Below, piece by piece: positions 43,639 through 51,671 of a DNA stretch of 61,896 bases. A program made the translations under genes and the position numbers. Every line of letters starts with the position of its first letter. Position 1 is the stretch's first letter. The notes below the pieces were generated by a model. It saw nothing but the letters and a program-made list of their open reading frames with translations. It was not told the origin of the DNA and ran no database searches. The stretch is from Streptomyces sp. JJ36 (GTDB taxonomy: Bacteria > Actinomycetota > Actinomycetes > Streptomycetales > Streptomycetaceae): contig NZ_JACYHE010000030.1 in NCBI RefSeq assembly GCF_021696945.1, forward strand, positions 1 through 61,896, given 5' to 3'.

Positions 43639-43744
43639 CGGCGGACTCCGCCGCCCCCACCTCCCGGCGGCCCGTGCTCATGGGGCCCGGGCCGCCGGTG
43701 AGCCGCCTCGCGGTGCTGCATGGCGGTGCCACCGCAGGGCGACC

Positions 43745-43773
43745 GGCCCGTCCCCGGCTCCCGGGGACGGGCC
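43745..43773. terminator. Bidirectional terminator between pstB and pit
   Basis: Perfect 13-bp arms GGCCCGTCCCCGG and CCGGGGACGGGCC enclose CTC, 107 bp after pstB and between convergent operons. Confidence 0.8.
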
Positions 43774-43915
43774 CTCCGCATGGCCCGTACGGGACGGGAC
43801 GGTGGCCCGGCGAGCGGGCTCCGGAGTGGCTGCGGTGTGTCCGGTGTGCGGCTCTCTCGGGATACGGCTCACTCGGGCGCGCCCGTTCACGGGCACAGCA
43901 CGTTCGGGGCGCGGC

Positions 43916-44908
43916 TCAGGAGAGCAGCACGACCAGCCCGTAGCAGAGCCCGGCGACCGCCGCCGCGGCGGGCATGGTGATGAACCACCCGAGCACGATG
44001 TTCTTCGCGACGCCCCAGCGCACCGCCGAGACCCGTTTCGTCGCCCCCACGCCCATGATCGCGGAGGTGATCACATGGGTGGTGGAGATCGGCGCGTTGA
44101 AGAGGAACGAGGCGGTGTACATCACGGAGGCCGCCGTGGTCTCGGCGGCGAAGCCCTGCGGCGGGTCCAGCTCGATGATGCGCCGGCCCAGCGTCCGCAT
44201 GATCCGCCAGCCGCCGGCGTAGGTGCCCAGCGACAGCATGCCGGCACTGGCGATCTTGACCCAGAGCGGGATCTCGTTGCTCTCCTGCACGTCCGCGATG
44301 GTCAACGCCATCACCACGACGCCCATGGTCTTCTGCGCGTCCTGGAGACCGTGACCCAGCGCCATGCCGGCCGCGGAGACCGTCTGCGCTATCCGGAAGC
44401 CCCGCTTCGCGCGGCCGGGGTTGGCCCGTCGGAAGAGCCACATGATCGCCGCCATCACCAGATAGCCGAGGCCCATCCCGACCAGCGGGGACAGGAACAT
44501 CGGCACGACGATCTTCTCCAGCACCCCGGACCAGAAGACGGTGATGCCCCCGGCCAGCGCCGCGCCCACCAGGCCGCCGAAGAGGGCGTGGCTGGAGGAG
44601 GACGGCAGCCCGAAGTACCAGGTGACGAGGTTCCAGACGATCGCGCCCACCAGTCCGGCGAAGAGGATCGCCATGCCGCCGTCCCCGGCGGGTGTCTCGA
44701 TCACGCCCTCGCTCACCGTCTTGGCCACACCGCTGCCCAGGAAGGCGCCCGCGAGGTTCATCACCGCGGCCATGACCAGCGCCGCCCGCGGGGTCAGGGC
44801 GCGGGTGGAGACGGAGGTGGCGATCGCGTTCGCCGAGTCGTGGAAGCCGTTGGTGTAGGTGAAGAAGAGCGCGACGCCGATGGTCACGACCAGCGCGAAC
44901 GTGTCCAC
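43916..44908 (-). CDS. pitH: Low-affinity inorganic phosphate transporter (PiT family)
   Basis: The 330-residue protein has about ten transmembrane segments and two copies of the Pit signature: TNGFHDSANAIATSVSTRAL near the N-terminus and STTHVITSAIMGVGA in the second half. It takes up metal-phosphate with protons at normal phosphate levels. It lies 6 bp downstream of a DUF47 gene, the standard pair, and faces the high-affinity pst operon. Confidence 0.93.
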   Translation of the reverse strand: MDTFALVVTIGVALFFTYTNGFHDSANAIATSVSTRALTPRAALVMAAVMNLAGAFLGSGVAKTVSEGVIETPAGDGGMAILFAGLVGAIVWNLVTWYFGLPSSSSHALFGGLVGAALAGGITVFWSGVLEKIVVPMFLSPLVGMGLGYLVMAAIMWLFRRANPGRAKRGFRIAQTVSAAGMALGHGLQDAQKTMGVVVMALTIADVQESNEIPLWVKIASAGMLSLGTYAGGWRIMRTLGRRIIELDPPQGFAAETTAASVMYTASFLFNAPISTTHVITSAIMGVGATKRVSAVRWGVAKNIVLGWFITMPAAAAVAGLCYGLVVLLS

Positions 44909-44914
44909 GGGCGG

Positions 44915-45535
44915 TCAGGACTCCTTGACCGCGATCGTCTCGACGGTGTTGGCGACGTGCTCGAAGGCGTCGGCCGCCTCCTCCAGGACGTCCACGACCT
45001 GCTTGAGCTTCATCACCTCGATGGCGTCGTACTTGCCGTTGAAGAGGTGCGCCAGCAGCCTGCGGTGGATCTGGTCCGACTGGTTCTCCAGGCGGTTGAC
45101 CTCGATCCAGTACTCGGTGAGGTTGTCCATGGTGCGCAGGTGCGGCATGGCCTCGGCGGTCAGCTCCGCGGCCCGCGCCAGCACCTCGATCTGCTGCTCG
45201 ACGCCCTTCGGCAGCTCCTCGATCTGGTAGAGGACGACCAGGTCGACGGCCTCCTCCATGAAGTCCATGATGTCGTCGAGGGAGGACGCCAGCTTGTAGA
45301 TGTCCTCGCGGTCGAAGGGCGTGATGAAGGAGGAGTTGAGCTGATGGAAGATCGCGTGCGTCGCGTCGTCCCCGGCGTGCTCCGCCGCCCGCATCCGTTC
45401 CGCGATCTCGGTGCGTGCGGAGGCATCCGCCCCGAGCAGTTCCATGAGGAGCTTGGAGCCCGTGACGATGTTGTCCGCGGAGGCGGCGAACATGTCGTAG
45501 AAGCTCGTCTCCCTGGGGGTCAGACGAAAGCGCAC
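44915..45535 (-). CDS. DUF47 (PhoU-like) phosphate transport regulator
   Basis: The 206-residue, all-helical protein matches DUF47 (TPRETSFYDMFAASADNIV, EHAGDDATHAIFHQLNSSFI, REDIYKLASSLDDIMDF). DUF47 proteins are structurally PhoU-like and are encoded upstream of pit genes, where they are thought to modulate transport. The GTG at 45535 has GAGGA upstream. Directly upstream is a divergent promoter region shared with csoR. Confidence 0.9.
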   Translation of the reverse strand: MRFRLTPRETSFYDMFAASADNIVTGSKLLMELLGADASARTEIAERMRAAEHAGDDATHAIFHQLNSSFITPFDREDIYKLASSLDDIMDFMEEAVDLVVLYQIEELPKGVEQQIEVLARAAELTAEAMPHLRTMDNLTEYWIEVNRLENQSDQIHRRLLAHLFNGKYDAIEVMKLKQVVDVLEEAADAFEHVANTVETIAVKES

Positions 45536-45669
45536 AAGGGATCCTCGGGGTGAAAGGTCGGGGACTGAACGATGCTAGGCGCATCATCCGGCCACGGCGA
45601 AGCGGCGTCCACCAGTGTCACCCATCGGACTCGCGCCTCGGCAGATGCCTCCGGAAATTCCGCGACCCC

Positions 45670-45689
45670 ATACCCACTAGGGGTATACT
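45670..45689. promoter_or_regulatory. CsoR operator overlapping csoR -10
   Basis: ATACCC (45670-45675) and GGGTAT (45681-45686) form a perfect dyad around ACTAG, matching the Cu(I)-sensing CsoR operator type. TATACT (45684-45689) is a good -10, so bound repressor would block initiation and copper should relieve it: autoregulation. Confidence 0.75.
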
Positions 45690-45740
45690 TGTGCCTACAT
45701 CGCACAGAGTGTCCCCTCCGACCCGCACCGGGAGGACCCC

Positions 45741-46109
45741 ATGACCACGGCCGAGAGCACCGCCGCCGGCACCTCCGAGGCCGGAGCGGACGCGGCCGAA
45801 ACCTGCTCCGCGCACGCCGCCACCGGCGAGCACGGCTACACCAAGGAGAAGGAGGCCCACCTGAAGCGGCTGCGCCGGATCGAGGGACAGATCCGCGGGC
45901 TGCAGCGGATGGTCGACGAGGACGTCTACTGCATCGACATCCTCACCCAGGTCTCCGCCTCCACCAAGGCCCTGCAGTCCTTCGCGCTGCAACTCCTGGA
46001 GGAGCATCTGCGCCACTGTGTGGCGCACGCGGCCCAGGAGGGCGGAGCCGAGATGGACGCCAAGGTGGCGGAGGCCACCGCGGCCATCGCCCGGCTGCTG
46101 CGCACGTAG
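45741..46109 (+). CDS. csoR: Copper-sensing repressor CsoR
   Basis: The 122-residue protein is a CsoR/RcnR-family helical repressor (residues 35-122) with Cu(I) ligands Cys64, His89 and Cys93, in the same spacing (25 and 4) as mycobacterial CsoR. The first 30 residues form a non-conserved, Ala/Glu-rich extension. GGGAGGA precedes the ATG. No copper ATPase or CopZ gene is adjacent, so targets lie elsewhere. A metal-free relative of other specificity is unlikely given the full triad. Confidence 0.9.
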   Translation: MTTAESTAAGTSEAGADAAETCSAHAATGEHGYTKEKEAHLKRLRRIEGQIRGLQRMVDEDVYCIDILTQVSASTKALQSFALQLLEEHLRHCVAHAAQEGGAEMDAKVAEATAAIARLLRT

Positions 46110-46140
46110 CGGCATCGCCCACGCGTCCGGGCTCCGCGCG

Positions 46141-46195
46141 GGGAGCCGGACTGCCACAGTCCTCGCCCGGCGCGGGAGCCGGACTGCCACAGTCC
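46141..46195. repeat. Two tandem hairpin-forming 22-nt repeats after csoR
   Basis: Identical 22-nt copies starting GGGAGCCGGACTG lie at 46141-46162 and 46174-46195 (period 33). Each contains the dyad GGACTG-CCA-CAGTCC. They follow csoR and face the convergent gene, so they may terminate transcription. Confidence 0.7.
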
Positions 46196-46221
46196 CGCCC
46201 GGCAGCGCCGCGTACGTGTCC

Positions 46222-46324
46222 TCAGGTGCGCGGCAGCGCGAGCCACTCCTCCCAGGTGAGGTCGCGGCCCGGGTAACGGGGCTGCCGGAAGGGCCAGTCG
46301 GCGGCGCTCAGCACCTGCCGCGGG
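46222..46324 (-). pseudogene. Out-of-frame C-terminal segment of the preceding gene
   Basis: This stretch encodes a well-formed protein end rich in Trp, Pro and Arg (ADWPFRQPRYPG, TWEEWLALPRT) without a ribosome site of its own; only a GTG at 46314 could start it. It is best explained as the displaced tail of the 46308-46577 gene, through a real frameshift or a sequencing error. Confidence 0.5.
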
Positions 46325-46577
46325 CGGGGTCGTACCGATGCCGCGGTGACGGCGGTGCGGATTCCGCTTCCGCCTCCCGCTCCGGCTCCATCACCCGGAG
46401 CACCTCGTCGATACGGGCCGGGCTCAGCCGCTCCTCACCGGCCTCGGCCGCCGCCGAGGCGGCGATCATCAACTCGCCGCACAGCTCTATCTCGGCCAGC
46501 GCCACGTGGTCGTGGACCAGTGAGCCCCGCGGCCCGCGGGAACCGCCGGGCGCAGGCCCGGAGACGGATACTGGCAC
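46308..46577 (-). CDS. Small conserved-type protein, probably frameshifted at 3' end
   Basis: From a GTG at 46577 with GAGGAGG eight bases upstream, this 89-residue frame has a helical core (SLVHDHVALAEIELCGELMI, then SPARIDEVLRV) and ends early in RYDPARGRC. Just beyond, in the next frame, the sequence continues as VLSAADWPFRQPRYPGRDLT with WEEWLALPRT and a stop at 46222. One added base near 46316-46322 would join the two, giving a protein of about 118 residues. The C-terminal part looks clearly coding. Function unknown. Confidence 0.6.
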   Translation of the reverse strand: MPVSVSGPAPGGSRGPRGSLVHDHVALAEIELCGELMIAASAAAEAGEERLSPARIDEVLRVMEPEREAEAESAPPSPRHRYDPARGRC

Positions 46578-46677
46578 ACACACCACCTCCTCGTGCTCCG
46601 AGAGCGGAACACCCGGATTCCCAGAGTAGGGAGGAGCCCACCCAGCGCGCATGGCCCTTCCGAACCATTTCCCGGTC

Positions 46678-47580
46678 CTACCGCGCCGGCGGCCCCGAGG
46701 GCTCCGGCGGCTGCGGCGGGGAGGCGATGGTCCCGGTGTAGATGTCCTCCGGATCCGGCAGCTCGACGCGGACCGGCACCCCGAAGTCGTACAGCGTGGT
46801 CGTCGACGTCACCGCCGCGGCTCCCCGGCGCACCGGGCCGGGGCCCGGCGAGGTGTCCTCCGCCGCCACGAACCGGTACCGCACCTTCCGCAGCCGTCCC
46901 TGCACGTCGAAGTAGGCGTCGAAGACCACGTCCCCCACGGAGAAGCCCTCCGCCGCCGCGGCCAGCTCGTCGCGGGAGCCCTCCGAGGCGGCCCGCGCGG
47001 CGGCGGCCAGGTCCGCGGTCCCCCTGAAGTGCCGTACGCGCACGCCCTCGATCCGCTTCCGTCCCTCGTAGGAGACCGTACGCGCGCCGCGCAGCAGCTC
47101 GGCGGCGCGCAGCGGATCGGTGGCGCCGCTGCTGACCAGGTTGCCGTCCGGCAGCCGGCCGGTGTCCATGCGTACCCACTTGCCCGCGGGCACGCCCGCG
47201 CCGCGGTTCTTGAGGTAGAGGGCGTTCGGGGTGATCAGCTCGGTGATCGGGTCACCGGGGGGCGCGCCAGGGGCCTCCCGGGGCAGTGTGACGCGGAGCG
47301 TGCCGCGCTGCCGGGCGTAGTCGAAGGCGCCCCGGCCGTGCACGGTGACCCGCGTGCCCCCGCTGGCCGTACGGACCGCGGTGCGGGTGCGTGAGGAGCC
47401 GGCCCGGGCCAGCACGTCCGCCGCCTCCCGCACCGTCGTCAGTGCGCCGGAGGACGGCCCGCCGTCGGCCACGGCGCCGCGTTCGGCACAGCCGGACACC
47501 GTCCCGGCCAGCGCGGTCTGCACCGCCGCGACCGCGGCGCACAGGGCCGTCCTCCCTCGCCCGCGCCGTCGCGCCTTCAT
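46678..47580 (-). CDS. LppX/LprG-like lipoprotein
   Basis: The 300-residue protein has a lipoprotein signal with lipobox VSGC (Cys about residue 31) and a domain of about 220 residues (VREAADVLARAGSSRTRTAV, GAFDYARQRGTLRVTL, GKWVRMDTG) that resembles the LolA/LppX-like lipid carriers. It should sit on the outer face of the membrane and might carry lipids. The C-terminus is Pro-rich. It is near the small frameshifted gene on the same strand. Function unproven. Confidence 0.78.
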   Translation of the reverse strand: MKARRRGRGRTALCAAVAAVQTALAGTVSGCAERGAVADGGPSSGALTTVREAADVLARAGSSRTRTAVRTASGGTRVTVHGRGAFDYARQRGTLRVTLPREAPGAPPGDPITELITPNALYLKNRGAGVPAGKWVRMDTGRLPDGNLVSSGATDPLRAAELLRGARTVSYEGRKRIEGVRVRHFRGTADLAAAARAASEGSRDELAAAAEGFSVGDVVFDAYFDVQGRLRKVRYRFVAAEDTSPGPGPVRRGAAAVTSTTTLYDFGVPVRVELPDPEDIYTGTIASPPQPPEPSGPPAR

Positions 47581-47788
47581 CTGCAGACCCCCCGGCTGGC
47601 CGGTCCTGGGAACAGTTCTGCTTCCGCTAACGAGGGGTCTCGGCGACCGTCACGCCGCGCGCGCGGGATGCCCCCCGGGGGGTGCCGCCCGGGACACGAG
47701 GCCGCTCCGGGTACCGCCACCGGGTGAGCCGGCCGCCGCGAGGTGGACGGGGGCTCACCCGGCGGGCGGACGCCGCTAGCGTGGTCGC

Positions 47789-47983
47789 GTGCGCGACGAG
47801 GACGACGGCAGCAATGTCAGCGGCGGGACGGCCGCCCCCGCCACCGAGGAGGAGGCGCATCTGCTGTCCACCGTCGAGCGGGGCGCGTTCGCGCACGCCT
47901 CGTGCAGTTGCGGGTGGCGCGGGCCCGCGCGCCGGGCGCGCGACCGCGCCCGCGCCGACGGCGCCGCACACCTCCCGGAGTAG
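47789..47983 (+). CDS. Small CxC-containing protein, unknown function
   Basis: The 64-residue protein starts at a GTG six bases after a TAGCGT -10 (47777-47782), so its message is probably leaderless. Its core, EEAHLLSTVERGAFAHASCS then CGWRGPARRARDRA, has a Cys-x-Cys pair and a basic stretch. It resembles short conserved Streptomyces proteins, but no domain is known to me. It is convergent with the PAP2 gene, the stops being one base apart. Confidence 0.65.
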   Translation: MRDEDDGSNVSGGTAAPATEEEAHLLSTVERGAFAHASCSCGWRGPARRARDRARADGAAHLPE

Positions 47984-47984
47984 C

Positions 47985-48812
47985 TCAGGCGGCCAGGTCG
48001 CGGGCCCGCCCCCGGCCGGGGCCGCGGTCCGGGTCCGGATCGTGCTCGGGACCGGTGGCGTACGACGGCTCCGTGGCCTTCCGCGCCCGGTCCGCCCGGG
48101 CCCGCGTACCGGCGGCGTCCGTCCCGGCGTCCTGCGCGCCGCCCCCGTCCGTACCGCCGGCGGCGGCCCCGCGGCGCGGTGCGACGCCTCCGGGCGGGCC
48201 CGCCCAGACGAGCGCGCCGGCCCGCGGCGAGCTCGCGACGGACTGCGCGAGCGGGGTCAGCAGCCAGAGCGCCACCGGCGCCAGCAGCAGGGCGACGGCC
48301 GTGCCCAGGGCGATCCCGCCGAGCACGTCCGTCGGGTAGTGCACACCCATGTACACGCGGCAGAAGCCCTCGAGCGCGGCGAGGGCGATGCCGATCAGGC
48401 CGAAGCGGCGGTTCACGATGAAGAGGCCGACCGCGAGCGCCATGGCGAGCGCCGCATGGTCGCTGACGAAGGAGTAGTCGCGCTTGCCGTCGACGAGCAC
48501 CTCGAGGCCCGTGTGGTCCACGAAGGGCCGGGGTCTCTCCACCAGCCCGCGAACGGGGATGTTGACCAGCACCGCGACCCCCGCGGCCAGCGGGGCCCAG
48601 AGCAGTCCGGCGAAGCCGGCCGCCGCAGCCTCCCGGGTCCGGCTGCGGCGCCGCACGGACCACCAGGCCCAGCAGCCGAGCAGCGCCAGCGCGAGGAGAA
48701 TGCCGTACTCCCCGACGTACTCCATGACGCGATCCGCCCAGCCGGGGGCGTCCCTGGCCAGGCCGTTGATGTCGTAGAGCAGGTCGACGTCGGGGTTGTC
48801 CCATCCGGCCAT
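47985..48812 (-). CDS. PAP2-family phosphatase, BcrC-like
   Basis: The 275-residue protein has about six transmembrane segments and PAP2 motifs: VRGLVERPRPF, SFVSDHAAL (SDH in place of SGH, as in the BcrC undecaprenyl-pyrophosphate phosphatases) and CRVYMGVHYPTDV with the R-x5-H-x3-D pattern. It could recycle undecaprenyl pyrophosphate for cell-wall synthesis; other lipid phosphates are possible. The C-terminal 75 residues are cytoplasmic low complexity. Start at 48812 chosen for a GAAGGGG upstream. Confidence 0.82.
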   Translation of the reverse strand: MAGWDNPDVDLLYDINGLARDAPGWADRVMEYVGEYGILLALALLGCWAWWSVRRRSRTREAAAAGFAGLLWAPLAAGVAVLVNIPVRGLVERPRPFVDHTGLEVLVDGKRDYSFVSDHAALAMALAVGLFIVNRRFGLIGIALAALEGFCRVYMGVHYPTDVLGGIALGTAVALLLAPVALWLLTPLAQSVASSPRAGALVWAGPPGGVAPRRGAAAGGTDGGGAQDAGTDAAGTRARADRARKATEPSYATGPEHDPDPDRGPGRGRARDLAA

Positions 48813-49076
48813 CGGTACGGCCCCTTCACTCGGTCGGTCGAACTGCGTGCCGCCCCGTAACCCCGTGTCCCCGTGCTCGCATGGTCCTGATAGCGGAATG
48901 CCCGTTCCGCACCACACAACGCGCGGTGCTCCCTCTCGCGTTCCTCCCTCCACCGAAAGATCACCACGACGTTATCGAAGGGTGACCGGAAGACGCAGCT
49001 CAGGGCCTATGCCTTACGCAGCGTCACCCTGTCGGACGGGAATCCCGGGACGCCTCCGCGCGCCGTTGCGCGGTGC

Positions 49077-50063
49077 TCAGCCGGCGGTGGGGCGGGTGGC
49101 GCCGAAGTAGTCCGGCGTGTCCACCGGATCGAAGCGGATCTTCGCCCCGGTGTACGGCGCGTCGATCATGTAGCCCCCGCCGACGTAGATCCCCACGTGG
49201 TGGATGGAACGCGGGTCGGAGAGATCGTACGCGAAGAACACCAGGTCTCCGGGGAGGAGTTCGTCACGATCCGGATGCGGGCCGGCCGTCCACTGATCGT
49301 TGGCGACCCGGGGCAGCTCGATCCCCACGGAGGCGTACGCGGCCTTGGTCAGGCCGGAGCAGTCGAACCGCCCGCCGTCCTCGGGGGTGCCGTCGCCGCC
49401 CCAGAGGTACGGCGTGCCCAGCTTCTGCTGCGCGTAGTGGATCGCCCCCGCGGCCTGCCGCGAGGGGTCCACGCGGTTCTGCGGGGCGGCGAAGCTCTGC
49501 TCCAGCTTGCGGATGGTGGCGACGTAGTTCTGCGTCTCGCGGTAGGGCGGTATGCCACCGTACTGGATCACCCGGTACGCGCCCGCGTTGTACGCCGCCA
49601 GCATGTTGTCCGTACGGTCGCCGGGCACGTCGGCGACATAGTCGGCCAGCTTGCAGTCGTAGGTGGCGGCGGAGGGGATGGCGTCCTGCGGGTCCCACAC
49701 GTCGCGGTCGCCGTCGCCGTCGCCGTCGATGCCGTGCGTCGCCCACGTACCGGGGATGAACTGCGCGATGCCCTGCGCCTGCGCGCTGCTCTGCGCGTTC
49801 TCCCGCCAGCCGCTCTCCTGGTAGAGCTGCGCGGCCAGCAGGGCGGGGCTGATCTCCGGGCAGAGCCGCCCCCAGGTGTCGACGAGCTGACGGTACGCCG
49901 CCGGAACGGCGCCCTTCGCCAGGCCCGCCGCCTGGTGCACGCCGCCGCGCAGTCCGGCGGCCGCAGTGAACGTGCCGACGACGAGTAACGCCATGAACCC
50001 GGCGAACACGCCGGTACCCGCTGCGAGACCCCACCACGCTTTCCGCACCCCCCAACCATCCAT
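49077..50063 (-). CDS. Lytic transglycosylase/NlpC-P60 dual hydrolase (TcpG/Orf14-like)
   Basis: The 328-residue protein has an N-terminal transmembrane anchor (residues 10-33), an SLT lytic transglycosylase domain (about 50-165, catalytic Glu in QESGW, then AQGIAQFIPGTWATHG and AAYNAG), an Asp-rich GDGDGDR loop and a C-terminal NlpC/P60 domain (Cys in RFDCSGLT, His in HHVGIYVGG). This two-enzyme layout is that of wall-opening proteins in Gram-positive conjugation machines (Tn916 Orf14, TcpG). Codon 26 is TTA (49986-49988), so translation should need the bldA tRNA. It is divergent from the small two-helix gene. Confidence 0.88.
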   Translation of the reverse strand: MDGWGVRKAWWGLAAGTGVFAGFMALLVVGTFTAAAGLRGGVHQAAGLAKGAVPAAYRQLVDTWGRLCPEISPALLAAQLYQESGWRENAQSSAQAQGIAQFIPGTWATHGIDGDGDGDRDVWDPQDAIPSAATYDCKLADYVADVPGDRTDNMLAAYNAGAYRVIQYGGIPPYRETQNYVATIRKLEQSFAAPQNRVDPSRQAAGAIHYAQQKLGTPYLWGGDGTPEDGGRFDCSGLTKAAYASVGIELPRVANDQWTAGPHPDRDELLPGDLVFFAYDLSDPRSIHHVGIYVGGGYMIDAPYTGAKIRFDPVDTPDYFGATRPTAG

Positions 50064-50169
50064 GGCGGCACCGGAATGCCACAAGTCGGCGGTAGAGTCA
50101 TGAGGAGCACGGTCTCCTCCGTGCCGGGCCCGGGCGCCACCCGGACCGACCAACCTCGCGAGCGGGGCG

Positions 50170-50490
50170 GTGAGTTACGACATGTTCCTGGCAGCCGAAA
50201 AGGGTGACATCACCACCATCATCGGTGGAATCGCCCCGGACTGGGGCCCGTTCGGCAGCCTCGGCCACGAGGCCCGGGTGATGATCGAGGTGGTGATGGC
50301 CGTCGCCATCCTCCTCTGCCTGGGCATCGCCGTCTGGGGTGCCGCCAAACAGCGCATCGGCGCCACGGCCCTGCGCGACACCTTCAGCGCCGAGCAGGGC
50401 AAGGGGCTGATCGTCGCAGGTCTGACGGGCGTCTTCATCATCGGTTCCCTGGGCACCCTCTTCACGATCGTCTACGGCATGGCCGTCTGA
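50170..50490 (+). CDS. Small two-helix membrane protein, VirB2/TcpD-like by position
   Basis: From the GTG at 50170 the 106-residue product has a short polar N-terminus, TM1 (MIEVVMAVAILLCLGIAVWG, about 38-58), a basic loop (AAKQRIGATALRDTFSAEQG) and TM2 (about 80-104). This is the size and layout of VirB2-type or TcpD-type subunits of type IV secretion systems, but sequence alone does not prove it. It is divergent from the transglycosylase/NlpC gene. It is followed by a hairpin. Confidence 0.6.
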   Translation: MSYDMFLAAEKGDITTIIGGIAPDWGPFGSLGHEARVMIEVVMAVAILLCLGIAVWGAAKQRIGATALRDTFSAEQGKGLIVAGLTGVFIIGSLGTLFTIVYGMAV

Positions 50491-50517
50491 CGACCGGACG
50501 AACCCTCACCGGACACG

Positions 50518-50544
50518 CCGTCACCGGGCGGCGCCGGGTGACGG
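50518..50544 (+). terminator. Hairpin after two-helix protein gene
   Basis: CCGTCACC (50518-50525) pairs with GGTGACGG (50537-50544) around an 11-nt loop, 28 bases after the stop codon. The rest of the gap to 50897 is GC-rich without a recognisable gene. Confidence 0.6.
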
Positions 50545-50897
50545 TTCCGGGCTGTCCGGCCTCCCGGCCCGTCCGGCACCCCGGCCCGGCGAACGGCCGC
50601 GGAACCGGCAGCGGACTGCGGCCGGGCGGCGCGCACCGCCGCAGAGGGAACCGGCGACCGCGACGACACCCTTCGCGCCGCCCGCGACAGGCGGACCGCC
50701 CGGCGCACGGACGGCGCAGCGAGGCACGCCGCCGGGCCGGCGCCCGCCGGACCACCTGCCCGGGCGGCACAGCGCCACGCACGCCGCCAGGCGGCGGCTT
50801 CGGACACGACGGGCTCGGCGCGGCGCGCTCCGCGCCGCCGCCCGGCCCCGGGGCGCCGCCCGGCCGCCGGGCGCCCCGGCCGCGTACGCTCCCGCTC

Positions 50898-51548
50898 ATG
50901 AGCCTCGACATCGTCAACCCCGCCCTGGACGCGTACCTCAGCTCCCACTGCACCCCCGCCGACGCCCTGCTGCGCGAGCTCGCGGAGGAGACCCAGCGGG
51001 TCGCCCCCGGCACCACCATGCAGATCTCCCAGGACGAAGGCGTGTTCCTGTCCCTGCTGGTCCGGCTCACCGGTGCCCGGCAGGCCGTCGAGGTCGGCAC
51101 CTTCACCGGCTACTCCGCACTGTGCATCGCCCGCGCACTCCCCGCCGGCGGGCGGCTGCTCGCCTGTGACGTGAGCGAGGAGTGGACGGCGATCGCCCGC
51201 CGCTACTGGGAGCGTGCCGGGGTCTCGGACCGGATCGACCTGCGCATCGCGCCCGCGCTGGAGACCCTGCGCGCCCTGCCGGCCGAGGAGACCGTGGACT
51301 TCGCCTTCATCGACGCCGACAAGACCGGCTACCCGGAGTACTACGAGGAGCTGGTCACCCGGCTGCGGCCGGGCGGGGTGCTCGCCCTGGACAACACCCT
51401 CCAGGCCGGGCGCGTCGTCGATCCCGCGGACGACGACCCGAGCGTGGTGGCGATCCGCCGGGTCAACGACGCCGTCGTCGCCGACGCGCGGGTGGAGTCG
51501 GTGCTGCTGCCCGTGCGGGACGGCGTCACGGTGATCCGGAAGCGTTAG
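50898..51548 (+). CDS. O-methyltransferase family 3 (CCoAOMT-like)
   Basis: The 216-residue protein has the SAM-binding motif VEVGTFTGYSALCIARAL, CDVSEEW and FIDADKTGYPEYYE, typical of the caffeoyl-CoA/catechol O-methyltransferase family, with divalent metal ligands expected at DADK and DN (ALDNTLQAG). The substrate is unknown. TACGCT at 50885-50890 is seven bases before the ATG, so the message is probably leaderless. It sits inside the secretion-like gene set but is likely unrelated. Confidence 0.88.
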   Translation: MSLDIVNPALDAYLSSHCTPADALLRELAEETQRVAPGTTMQISQDEGVFLSLLVRLTGARQAVEVGTFTGYSALCIARALPAGGRLLACDVSEEWTAIARRYWERAGVSDRIDLRIAPALETLRALPAEETVDFAFIDADKTGYPEYYEELVTRLRPGGVLALDNTLQAGRVVDPADDDPSVVAIRRVNDAVVADARVESVLLPVRDGVTVIRKR

Positions 51549-51671
51549 GCACGGCACCGTACGGACAGTGCGGGCTGCGCGACGGCCGTACGGACGGTGC
51601 CGGCGGCGCGGGCTGCGCGTCCGGTGGAAATGCGGATGCCCGGGGCACGGCCGGCGCCTAGGGTGCGCGCC

